Shown here: positions 1-6,074 of the stretch, in pieces
How positions within the stretch are numbered: position 1 is the stretch's first letter
Layout: every line of letters begins with the position of its first letter
NCBI GenBank assembly: GCA_002774315.1
Contig: PEYP01000064.1
Span: 1 to 9,951, forward strand
Direction: 5' to 3'
Length of the DNA: 9,951 nucleotides
Source: Candidatus Stahliibacteriota bacterium CG08_land_8_20_14_0_20_40_26
GTDB lineage: Bacteria; Hydrothermota; UBA3073
Position numbers and translations under genes: made by a program
The notes under the pieces: model-generated
The model's input: the letters and a program-made list of their open reading frames with translations, nothing else
Databases searched by the model: none
What the model was told of the DNA's origin: nothing

Positions 1-93
1 AACCACCAAATCATAAAAGCATCTCTTTCAACCACCTCGTAAATGCCCGAGAGTATTGCCTCTTCAATTGTATTACCGCACGCTGCACCTGTA
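1..93. repeat. 93-bp perfect direct repeat, copy 1 (in partial YcaO)
   Basis: These 93 bases are identical to 6775-6867 and lie in the same orientation and reading frame of the two YcaO genes. Identity stops abruptly at base 94. The visible repeat starts at the very first base of the window, so its true left limit is unknown. The tract encodes the second YcaO glutamate motif and the VERDAFMIWW segment. No silent change occurs in it, although the flanking parts of the two genes are strongly diverged. Confidence 0.95.
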
Positions 94-635
94 GAAATAG
101 ATTCTCTAATAAAAAAAACCTCATTTTTTACTTTGTAGGGAACAAATACAAAACAGGCTGGGAGAAGAACGGGTTTTTCCTTCATTAAAGAATACCCCCA
201 TACCCAGTGTAATTTATTATATACAGAAAATCTTGAAATATTAAAGTTGTTCTTTGAATATTGTGTTTCTGAAAAAAGACCGAAATCAGAGGGATTTATC
301 GCTTCTTTCTTTATCTTCGCATAATTGGAAAGGATAAAGTCATTTTCATCGTATACACTGAGACAATATCTTTCAATCGCTTCTCCTATAGATCGAGCTT
401 TTGCAAGGTTCTTATTCGTGGATGTTGAGCTACTATACCTATCCCAACATTCTGGTGAGAAATGCAATACGTTAGTTAAAGCAGCTGAGTAATGAAAAAC
501 ATTATGCCACAGCAACTCACTATCTTCTTCGAATATGCTCTGAATAACACCATTTTTCCTTCCAGTAAGCAATTTTGCTTTTATGAGAGTTTCTTTGAAA
601 TTGGATTTGGGGTGATTTTGAAGCACAATTTTCAT
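1..635 (-). CDS. Second YcaO-domain cyclodehydratase, N-terminal part (cut by window edge)
   Basis: My translation of the minus strand gives an open frame of about 211 codons running off the left edge. It is collinear with residues 2-213 of the complete YcaO protein further right. Shared landmarks include KET near the start, the ATP-site segment SIGEAIERYC, the pair SETQY, WGYSL, KPVL and PYK, then TGAACGNTIEEAILSGIYEV and VERDAFMIWW. Both glutamate-rich nucleotide-site motifs are intact, so nothing suggests a dead copy in the visible part. Outside the last 31 residues the two proteins are only roughly 40% identical by eye, so this is a diverged paralog rather than a recent duplicate. The start is uncertain. 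The ATG at 635 aligns with residue 2 of the paralog, while in-frame ATGs at 656 and 662 would add 7 or 9 residues, and none has a good Shine-Dalgarno sequence. An in-frame stop lies at 684-686. It follows the operon in the same direction but about 530 bp away, so it may have its own promoter and its own substrate. Confidence 0.85.
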   Translation of the reverse strand, partial: MKIVLQNHPKSNFKETLIKAKLLTGRKNGVIQSIFEEDSELLWHNVFHYSAALTNVLHFSPECWDRYSSSTSTNKNLAKARSIGEAIERYCLSVYDENDFILSNYAKIKKEAINPSDFGLFSETQYSKNNFNISRFSVYNKLHWVWGYSLMKEKPVLLPACFVFVPYKVKNEVFFIRESISTGAACGNTIEEAILSGIYEVVERDAFMIWW

Positions 636-766
636 AAGATAAGCTCTAACCTTCATGAACATCGGTTTAGATCTTCCCAAAAATCATTTTAACCTAAAAT
701 CGGCAAGTGGATTGATGTAGAATTCAGCAATGCTCACTAAATAAAGGAACTATGCAATTTTGGATC

Positions 767-787
767 GGACAGGGTTAAACCCTGTCC
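767..787. repeat. Perfect 21-bp palindrome (REP-like or operator-like)
   Basis: Two perfect 10-base arms, GGACAGGGTT and AACCCTGTCC, flank a single central A. The centre is too tight for a standard terminator hairpin and no T-run follows. Short GC-rich palindromes of this look in AT-rich genomes are often dispersed REP-like elements, and from memory very similar ACAGGGTT/AACCCTGT elements recur in genomes of several uncultured phyla. A binding site for a dimeric regulator is the alternative. It lies 7 bp before the doubtful ORF at 795 and about 100 bp upstream of the second ycaO. Confidence 0.75.
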
Positions 788-794
788 CCACACT

Positions 795-1022
795 ATGAAT
801 AACATATACGAGATTGTAACTCAACCCTCCAAGGTTGATAGATTCAAGGCCCTTGCTTTGAGTTGTTTGCCAACTTCAAACTTGAATAGATCAGTATATT
901 ACAAAATTGAAAAAGAGGGGCATCCCCAAAAATACTTCTTTCTGAACGGTCTCAAAGTATCCTTAAAATATGCCATAAAAAGCCCAAAATATAGAGATTT
1001 GAGAAAAAAAACACCAACATAA
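795..1022 (+). CDS. Doubtful small hypothetical protein (75 aa)
   Basis: This ORF is the only one above 60 codons in the gap, and the only candidate gene on the plus strand. The predicted protein is basic and lysine-rich, with an ordinary amino-acid mix (for example YYKIEKEGHPQKYFFLNG, then SPKYRDLRKKTPT at the C-terminus). I recognise no domain, signal peptide or membrane segment. No Shine-Dalgarno sequence precedes the ATG; the upstream bases are the end of the 21-bp palindrome plus CCACACT. It runs against all its neighbours. It could be a remnant of an inserted element, a small regulator or a chance ORF. I would not treat it as a peptide precursor, because it has a single Cys and no Cys/Ser/Thr-rich tail. 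Confidence 0.25.
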   Translation: MNNIYEIVTQPSKVDRFKALALSCLPTSNLNRSVYYKIEKEGHPQKYFFLNGLKVSLKYAIKSPKYRDLRKKTPT

Positions 1023-1102
1023 CACCTTATAATATAAGGACTTGCATTGGCTTAGGAAATCGGTATTTTTGGCTTTTGTAACCCATTATTATATAAGAGC
1101 TT
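1020..1102. repeat. Imperfect AT-rich direct repeat pair
   Basis: A 24-base block at 1020-1043 (TAACACCTTATAATATAAGG then ACTT) matches a block at 1079-1102 at 19 of 24 positions, 59 bp apart. A third, much weaker match starting TAACCCA lies at 1142. The first block also contains a short inverted repeat, CCTTAT-AAT-ATAAGG. Base composition is low-complexity, so part of the similarity may be chance. Confidence 0.35.
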
Positions 1103-1169
1103 AGAGTTTTGGTAAGCCCTGGACATTAGTTATATATTTAGTAACCCAATTTCGAGAAATATTGATAAG

Positions 1170-2264
1170 TCACCAAGGGCGAATAATATATATAAAGAAG
1201 GAAATTAGCCACCAGAGAAACGCTCCTCCCAGAAATAGCGAAAAAATCGTACCCAGAACCCCGTAAATAATAAAAAAGGTTCTTTCTTCCTTTTTAATCT
1301 TTTCTCTTTTTTTTGAGGAAACCGAAAAGATTTTTTTGAAGATAGAAACGAGATATTTAAAAGACTTTTCTTTTAGATTAGGCATATCTAACCAAATAGT
1401 TAAAATGTAATACCCATCAAGTCTAATCAATGGTATAAGGTTAGTTATTGTCCCCAGTCCTGTCATAAATATGAAAGGCAGGCATATGTTATTCACTGAT
1501 GTTTTTGAGGGAGTTAAGAGCCAAGTTATTGCACTAATTCCCCATAACAAAAGATTAGAGTAAATTCCAGCGAGTAGTGTCAAAATGCTCTGTCTCTTTT
1601 CAAAGAGTCTTATGCTGCTAATATCACAATAAAGAGATGGCATAAAAGATATCAGGAGAATCCCGATCCCTGCGACTTCTCCCCCAAAATGCTTACAAGC
1701 GATCCCATGCGAAAGTTCATGAATAACTGACACAAGGAACATCAAAATCCAAACAATAGGGATAGTAACTGGAGTCCATAAAATACCCAACTGGTTGATT
1801 AACTGCGGAAAATATATAGCAGTGATTACAACACCTGCAATGATTATTATCCAAGAAGGAACAATAAAAGCAGGTGTAAAAAGAAACCGTAAAGATTTTT
1901 CAAGGTTTGTAACAACAACATCGGGATCAAGGAATCTTATCTTAATATAGAAGGGATTTCTAAACTCAAGTCTCTTCTTCTCTAATTTAACAGGGATTCC
2001 TTCAATGAGACCCAATTTTTCTATTTTTTGTATAAATTCTTCTATTTGTGTAACAGTTACATTGATATTATATTCATTGAAGATTTTTCGCTGGATATTC
2101 TGAGGCGAGTTTATACCATCTAAGTTTTGTATGATAAAATGTTCTATTTCTCCAACCTTGAAGTATTTTTGAGATATAGGGTCTCTGACAACAAAAATAC
2201 TTTCTCCTCTCGCTTCTTGTCTTTTGAAAAACAAACCATCTTTAACTTTTCTAAATTTTTCCAT
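1170..2264 (-). CDS. PqqD-like domain fused to M50 (site-2-protease-like) membrane metalloprotease
   Basis: Probable intramembrane or membrane-associated zinc protease that processes the modified peptide, most likely removing the leader. Residues 1-90 look like a PqqD-type winged-helix RiPP recognition element: short strands (LFFKRQEARG, YFKVGE), then helices ending in IEKLGLIEG. The rest is multi-spanning, with hydrophobic segments near 128-155, 162-182, 198-212, 226-250, 258-280 and 328-362. The zinc motif HELSH is at 182-186, and a second M50 signature, NLIPLIRLDGYY, is at 275-286, where Asp283 would be the third ligand. At 364 aa it fits single-domain M50 proteins found in RiPP clusters. 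It is the last gene of the operon, 18 bp after the TPR gene, with a weak ribosome site, so translational coupling is likely. Family assignment is firm; leader cleavage is inference. An export or immunity role is possible. Confidence 0.85.
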   Translation of the reverse strand: MEKFRKVKDGLFFKRQEARGESIFVVRDPISQKYFKVGEIEHFIIQNLDGINSPQNIQRKIFNEYNINVTVTQIEEFIQKIEKLGLIEGIPVKLEKKRLEFRNPFYIKIRFLDPDVVVTNLEKSLRFLFTPAFIVPSWIIIIAGVVITAIYFPQLINQLGILWTPVTIPIVWILMFLVSVIHELSHGIACKHFGGEVAGIGILLISFMPSLYCDISSIRLFEKRQSILTLLAGIYSNLLLWGISAITWLLTPSKTSVNNICLPFIFMTGLGTITNLIPLIRLDGYYILTIWLDMPNLKEKSFKYLVSIFKKIFSVSSKKREKIKKEERTFFIIYGVLGTIFSLFLGGAFLWWLISFFIYIIRPW

Positions 2265-2282
2265 TGTATTCGTGTTTGCCCA

Positions 2283-3038
2283 TTATTTCTCATGAGATTG
2301 TTTATCCTCTAACTCTTTTATACACTGCTTTGCCCATTTGTAATCTGGCTCGATCTCTAAAGACAAGTTAAAATTTTCCATCGCCTTTTGGTTCTCCTCC
2401 TTTTTCATATAGGTAATTCCAAGCCAGGTATAAACTTCCGCTTTCCCCCAATTTGGTAAAGTTTTATCTTCTGTTTTATATGTCTTATAATACTCTGCCG
2501 ATTTAAGAAACTTCTTTAATGCTTTATTTTCTCCTCCCCCAAATACTGTAGGTTTATAAAGGGTTCCTATGCCATCTATCAGCCATATCCTTGGATTTTC
2601 GGGATCTAAACTATAAGCCTTATTGATTGCCTTTCCGGACTTTATCGAGTTTGTCATTCCCAACGCAGGATTAATACCTATTTCCTGATTATATAAAAGG
2701 GAAAGAAGAGCAAAAGCCTCGGCAAAATTGTTGTTTATTTCAATTGACTTTTCTAAATGTAATATACCATCCTTTATGTGTTTTCCCCGGCTCTCTTTAT
2801 CCTTTTCCAAATTCACCAATCTGTAATCAACATAAGCCAAATAGTGATGGACAAGCCACTTTTTTATCTCCATGCTCAAAAGACGCTCAAGGCAATTTCG
2901 ATTATCCACCAATCTTTCTTTGTCTCCTCCATTAACTGCCTCTTCCACAGATTCTCTTATCTCTATCAGGTTACTATCAAATTCTGCTTGAGAAAACCCT
3001 GAGAAAGATAGAGACCATAAAAGCAATAGATAAATCAT
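2283..3038 (-). CDS. Exported tetratricopeptide-repeat (TPR) protein
   Basis: A 251-aa protein with a hydrophobic N-terminus (MIYLLLLWSLSFSGFSQA) that looks like a signal peptide cleaved near residue 18, though it lacks the usual positive charge before the core. The ATG is nevertheless well supported by a strong AAAGGAGGT ribosome site four bases upstream. TPR-like helical pairs appear around 89-118 (HLEKSIEINNNFAEAFALLS), 134-160 and 200-245 (WLGITYMKKEENQKAMENF). A segment FGGGENKALKKF near 166 resembles the FGG-KA motif often seen in exported TPR proteins of Bacteroidota-like bacteria. It probably resides in the periplasm and acts as a protein-interaction scaffold. Lying between the TonB receptor gene (11 bp) and the M50 protease gene, it may couple the two or assist secretion, but no specific role can be read from the sequence. 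Confidence 0.8.
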   Translation of the reverse strand: MIYLLLLWSLSFSGFSQAEFDSNLIEIRESVEEAVNGGDKERLVDNRNCLERLLSMEIKKWLVHHYLAYVDYRLVNLEKDKESRGKHIKDGILHLEKSIEINNNFAEAFALLSLLYNQEIGINPALGMTNSIKSGKAINKAYSLDPENPRIWLIDGIGTLYKPTVFGGGENKALKKFLKSAEYYKTYKTEDKTLPNWGKAEVYTWLGITYMKKEENQKAMENFNLSLEIEPDYKWAKQCIKELEDKQSHEK

Positions 3039-3041
3039 AAT

Positions 3042-3050
3042 ACCTCCTTT
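3042..3050 (-). promoter_or_regulatory. Strong Shine-Dalgarno for the TPR gene
   Basis: On the minus strand AAAGGAGGT lies four bases before the ATG and shares one base with the stop codon of the preceding TonB receptor gene. It settles the start of the TPR gene, whose signal peptide lacks an N-terminal lysine or arginine and might otherwise be doubted. Confidence 0.8.
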
Positions 3051-5203
3051 TACAGGTCAATAGAAACACCAAAATAAATACTTCGTCCATCTCCTTTTAT
3101 AGGTGTTCTTGTAGAATAATCAGCAGAATACACATAATCGAAGATATTAATTCTGTTAAATAGGTTAGAGACCATAAGATAGAATACGGTAAGATTTCCT
3201 TTATAGAAATTATGAAGATAAAATAGACTCACGTCAAATCTTTGGTAATCTGGAACCCTTTGAGTATTGTATTCTGCCACCGAAGGTGTGTAAGGTTTTC
3301 CGGTGGCGTACCTGTAGGTGCAGCCAACGTTAAAATTATCTGTAAACATATATTTCGCAACAAGAGTTAAGTTGTGTGGTATATTAAAATCTGGGGAACT
3401 CAGCTCTACAAAATTACCAGCCTTTCTCCTCGCAATTAAATAACTATATGAGAACCAGCCACTTAATTTGCCAAAATCTCTTTTTAGAAAACAATCCGTT
3501 CCAGTGGCATAACCATATCCATTATTGGAATAATTTACCAAACTATCGTTTAGAAGTAAATCACGATAATCCTTATAATATGCCTCCAATCTGAGAAGAT
3601 TACTTCCCGTCGTAAGCTCATAGCCTCCAATATAATGAACCGAGCTCATAGGTTTAAGATTTGGATTGCCAATATTTTCATCATAATATCGAGGTTCTGG
3701 ATATTGATGATACACACCCACTGAAGTTCTGAAAAAACTCTTTTTACTGATTTCGTAAGCTCCGGAAATTCGGGGATCAAAAATTGATTTATTAGAAAAA
3801 GACTCGGTGGCAAATCTAAAGCCGGGAACCAAAAAAAACCTATCAAAGACTCTAATCCTATTTTCAAGGAACAGAGAACTTTTATTAGGTTTCCAGTCCA
3901 AGGATATTGTATCCAAGGGAGCATCTGAGGAAATATCGGTCTCGTCTTCAGGAACCCTGCCGTTTATCTTTACCCAGTTTCTGAAATGTGTTACTCCACT
4001 GCGAAGAGTTAATCCAGAGTTGATTTCGTATTCCATAGAGAACCTAAACTGATATAATTGTTCTTTTCGATCAATGTCCAGGATATTTAATCTCTGTTGA
4101 CCGTCAAATTTACTTAAGGCAAGATTCGATGTAACCCCAAATCTTTCTCCAAAGAGATATTTAATTTGAAAATTATAAAGCGAACTATTATTTTTACCAG
4201 TAAAAACCCCTGTATAAATTGGGGTTTCAACTTCTGCCCCTGTCTCATCGCTCTCCTTGAAACAAAGTGCCTTAATTTGCCCATTTTTTAGCTTATATAC
4301 GATATTCAGATTGATATCATAGGTTGAAGGAAATCGGGTAAATTTAGTACTCGAAGGATTGAGTTTGAATAGATATTTTGTATCAGTTACATTCCCAGAA
4401 AGAGAAAGTCCAAAATTGTCCTCAATAATTGGGAGTTGGAAGATCCCTCCCAAGTTAGATAATCCAATTCCTATAGTGGAGGCGAATTTGGCCGGCATGC
4501 CGCAACTTTCCATAGATAGAACACCAGAAAGAGCATCTCCATATTCTACTGAGAAGCCACCAGTCGAAAAATATGTTCCCTTTAGCAAGTAAGGAGCGAA
4601 CATTCCGAAGACTCCGCCTCCCGCACCTGTCAGAGATTCATACTTATATGGATGCTCAATAACTGCTCCATCCAGGATAAATTTAGTCTCACTAACATCT
4701 CCACCTCTTACAAAAAGCCCTGCTCCTTTTTCTACTTGCTGGACTCCAGGATATATCTTAAGAGCTCGGCAGACATCTGCAGCAGCCCCTGGAGTCGTAA
4801 CTACCTCAAGAGATGTTAAAGTCACACCCTCCTTCTCTCCAGTAGTAAATGAGCTGGCTGTCACAGTAATTTCCTTCGATTTGAGAACTGTGGGATATAA
4901 TATAATTTCTAAATCTATCAAACGTCCTTTGGTAACACTAATTTCCTTTCTATAGGGCTCATAACCAATATAGCTAACGATAAGAAAGTATTTCCCTCTC
5001 ACAGGAGTCTCGAAGACAAAATTCCCATTTATATCAGTTGATGCTCCCTCAAATCTTCCTTCGAGATAAACGTTTGCACCAACTAAAGGATTATTCTTAT
5101 TGTCTTGCACTTTCCCTTTTATAGTTGCGAGATTCTCTGCAAAACCAATCTTTGCAGTTATCAAAAGCAATACAAAAGATATATTTTTAACAATCTCCTT
5201 CAT
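3050..5203 (-). CDS. TonB-dependent outer-membrane receptor with carboxypeptidase-regulatory-like domain
   Basis: A 717-aa outer-membrane receptor. Residues 1-22 form a signal peptide (MKEIVKNISFVLLLITAKIGFA). Residues about 26-105 form a CarboxypepD_reg-like beta domain (ATIKGKVQDNKNNPLVGANV, DINGNFVFETP, SYIGY). EITVTASS at 111-118 is the usual linker into the plug domain, which shows LFVRGGDVSETKFILDG at 163-179 and EYGDALSGVLSM at 220-231. The remainder is beta-barrel sequence rich in aromatic, alternating strands, ending ...YFGVSIDL. It would import a ligand using TonB energy. No TonB, ExbB or ExbD is present here. It begins 52 bp after the dehydrogenase gene, the largest gap inside the operon, so a secondary promoter there is possible. 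Its place inside a RiPP operon suggests that it recognises the peptide product, as receptors do in metal-binding-peptide systems, but the ligand is unknown. Confidence 0.92.
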   Translation of the reverse strand: MKEIVKNISFVLLLITAKIGFAENLATIKGKVQDNKNNPLVGANVYLEGRFEGASTDINGNFVFETPVRGKYFLIVSYIGYEPYRKEISVTKGRLIDLEIILYPTVLKSKEITVTASSFTTGEKEGVTLTSLEVVTTPGAAADVCRALKIYPGVQQVEKGAGLFVRGGDVSETKFILDGAVIEHPYKYESLTGAGGGVFGMFAPYLLKGTYFSTGGFSVEYGDALSGVLSMESCGMPAKFASTIGIGLSNLGGIFQLPIIEDNFGLSLSGNVTDTKYLFKLNPSSTKFTRFPSTYDINLNIVYKLKNGQIKALCFKESDETGAEVETPIYTGVFTGKNNSSLYNFQIKYLFGERFGVTSNLALSKFDGQQRLNILDIDRKEQLYQFRFSMEYEINSGLTLRSGVTHFRNWVKINGRVPEDETDISSDAPLDTISLDWKPNKSSLFLENRIRVFDRFFLVPGFRFATESFSNKSIFDPRISGAYEISKKSFFRTSVGVYHQYPEPRYYDENIGNPNLKPMSSVHYIGGYELTTGSNLLRLEAYYKDYRDLLLNDSLVNYSNNGYGYATGTDCFLKRDFGKLSGWFSYSYLIARRKAGNFVELSSPDFNIPHNLTLVAKYMFTDNFNVGCTYRYATGKPYTPSVAEYNTQRVPDYQRFDVSLFYLHNFYKGNLTVFYLMVSNLFNRINIFDYVYSADYSTRTPIKGDGRSIYFGVSIDL

Positions 5204-5255
5204 TTCTCTATAAAGAACGTCTCAATGTAGAATGAAAAATCACTGATAGGGCTTG

Positions 5256-6062
5256 TTATTGTGGTTTTCCGATGGCTATCATATAAATCACAGATTCATT
5301 CACCCCATCAATATCTATTAATTCGTTAATATAATCGTCAAGAAATCCCCCAATAGTACAACAGCCTAACTTCATCGCGCTGCAAAGAAGATACACATTT
5401 TCTGCAAGGTGCCCAGCATCAAGAAGAATATATCTGTAACCTCGTGCTCCATATTTCCATTGGGTTCTTTCAAACAAAGCGCTTAGAACAAAGACACTGC
5501 TTGCTTTTTTAACCATCTCCTGTTCAAAGGTATATTCAAACATTAAATCAGAGCAATCACCGGGTCTTATAAGTTCTAATAAATGATCCTTTACACTATA
5601 ATGGTATATCCCTTTTTGTAAACCTTCTACATTAAAAACAAAAAGGTATATCTCAAGAGGATACAAAGCTCCAGCAGATGGCGAGGCTCTCAATGGCTGG
5701 AAAGTATTCCCAAGTTGAGTGGAACCGGTAATACCATAAGCAAAATGTAACAATTTTGAAATTTCTTCCATAGACAACTCTTCCCCTGAAAAATCTCTTT
5801 CAGATCTCCTTTGAGATATGGCATCTTCAACAAATACCCCAGTATTTGAGAAATTGGTAGGAAGTTTAATTTTTACTGCTTGATAAGGGTAAATTTTGAA
5901 TGCCTGCGAGGTCTGTTTAACCGAAACAGTAGAAATTTCTATATTATTTGATTTAGATGCCTTGTCAAAGCTTCTTATCTTTGTATTTTCGTGGTAAATA
6001 CCGGATATAGAGTAAAGTTTTCTTTTCTCCTCCTCGTTTAATAGTGCTATTATGTCTTTCAT
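5256..6062 (-). CDS. SagB/McbC-type FMN-dependent azoline dehydrogenase
   Basis: A 268-aa nitroreductase-fold flavoprotein of the SagB/McbC family, which oxidises thiazolines and oxazolines to thiazoles and oxazoles. Visible marks are RRSERDF at 85-91 (FMN-contacting arginine/serine region), RASPSAGALYPLE at 125-137 (the family signature and flavin loop), and WKYGARGYRY at 202-211, containing the Lys-Tyr pair linked in family studies to catalysis (from memory). GHLAENVYLLCSAMKLGCC follows at 217-235. Residues 1-75 are less conserved; family members often carry such an N-terminal extension. A strong ribosome site, AAGGGGG, lies four bases before the ATG, and the gene starts 12 bp after ycaO. 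Its presence predicts that the mature product carries aromatic azoles rather than only azolines. Confidence 0.92.
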   Translation of the reverse strand: MKDIIALLNEEEKRKLYSISGIYHENTKIRSFDKASKSNNIEISTVSVKQTSQAFKIYPYQAVKIKLPTNFSNTGVFVEDAISQRRSERDFSGEELSMEEISKLLHFAYGITGSTQLGNTFQPLRASPSAGALYPLEIYLFVFNVEGLQKGIYHYSVKDHLLELIRPGDCSDLMFEYTFEQEMVKKASSVFVLSALFERTQWKYGARGYRYILLDAGHLAENVYLLCSAMKLGCCTIGGFLDDYINELIDIDGVNESVIYMIAIGKPQ

Positions 6063-6074
6063 TCGTCCCCCTTA

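Larger units (their letters stand above)
636..1169. other. Intergenic region between the operon end and the second ycaO
   Basis: About 530 bp separate the stop of the M50 gene from the likely start of the second ycaO. It holds a 21-bp palindrome, one doubtful plus-strand ORF, and AT-rich imperfect repeats. I see no tRNA, no riboswitch-like fold and no convincing Rho-independent terminator. The best terminator candidate on the minus strand is a 4-bp GGGG/CCCC stem with loop ATG at 917-927 followed by TCTTTTTC, which is too weak to call. No promoter upstream of the second ycaO could be assigned with confidence. Confidence 0.7.

Noticed and set aside
492..692. Plus-strand 66-codon ORF
   Set aside because: It is the antisense shadow of the second ycaO, which has clear homology on the minus strand.
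917..927. Rho-independent terminator on the minus strand (GGGG-ATG-CCCC followed by T-rich sequence)
   Set aside because: The stem is only 4 bp, the T-run is interrupted, and it lies about 250 bp past the end of the last operon gene.
899..976. Minus-strand 25-codon ORF (MAYFKDTLRPFRKK... ending WGCPSFSIL) as a possible peptide precursor for the second YcaO
   Set aside because: It has no Shine-Dalgarno sequence, a very short leader and only one Cys. It overlaps the reverse strand of another doubtful ORF. Chance is the simpler explanation.
952..1020. Minus-strand 22-codon hydrophobic ORF with an AAGGTG just before its ATG
   Set aside because: It is tiny, made of low-complexity Phe/Leu codons arising from a poly-A/T run, and has no homolog I recognise.
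1020..1165. CRISPR array or integron attC sites, suggested by a spacing of about 60 bp
   Set aside because: The repeats are too divergent, only two are convincing, and there is no Cas gene, integrase or cassette structure.
5204..5255. Internal promoter between the dehydrogenase and TonB receptor genes
   Set aside because: No -35/-10 pair with acceptable spacing could be found in the 52-bp gap. It remains possible but unsupported.
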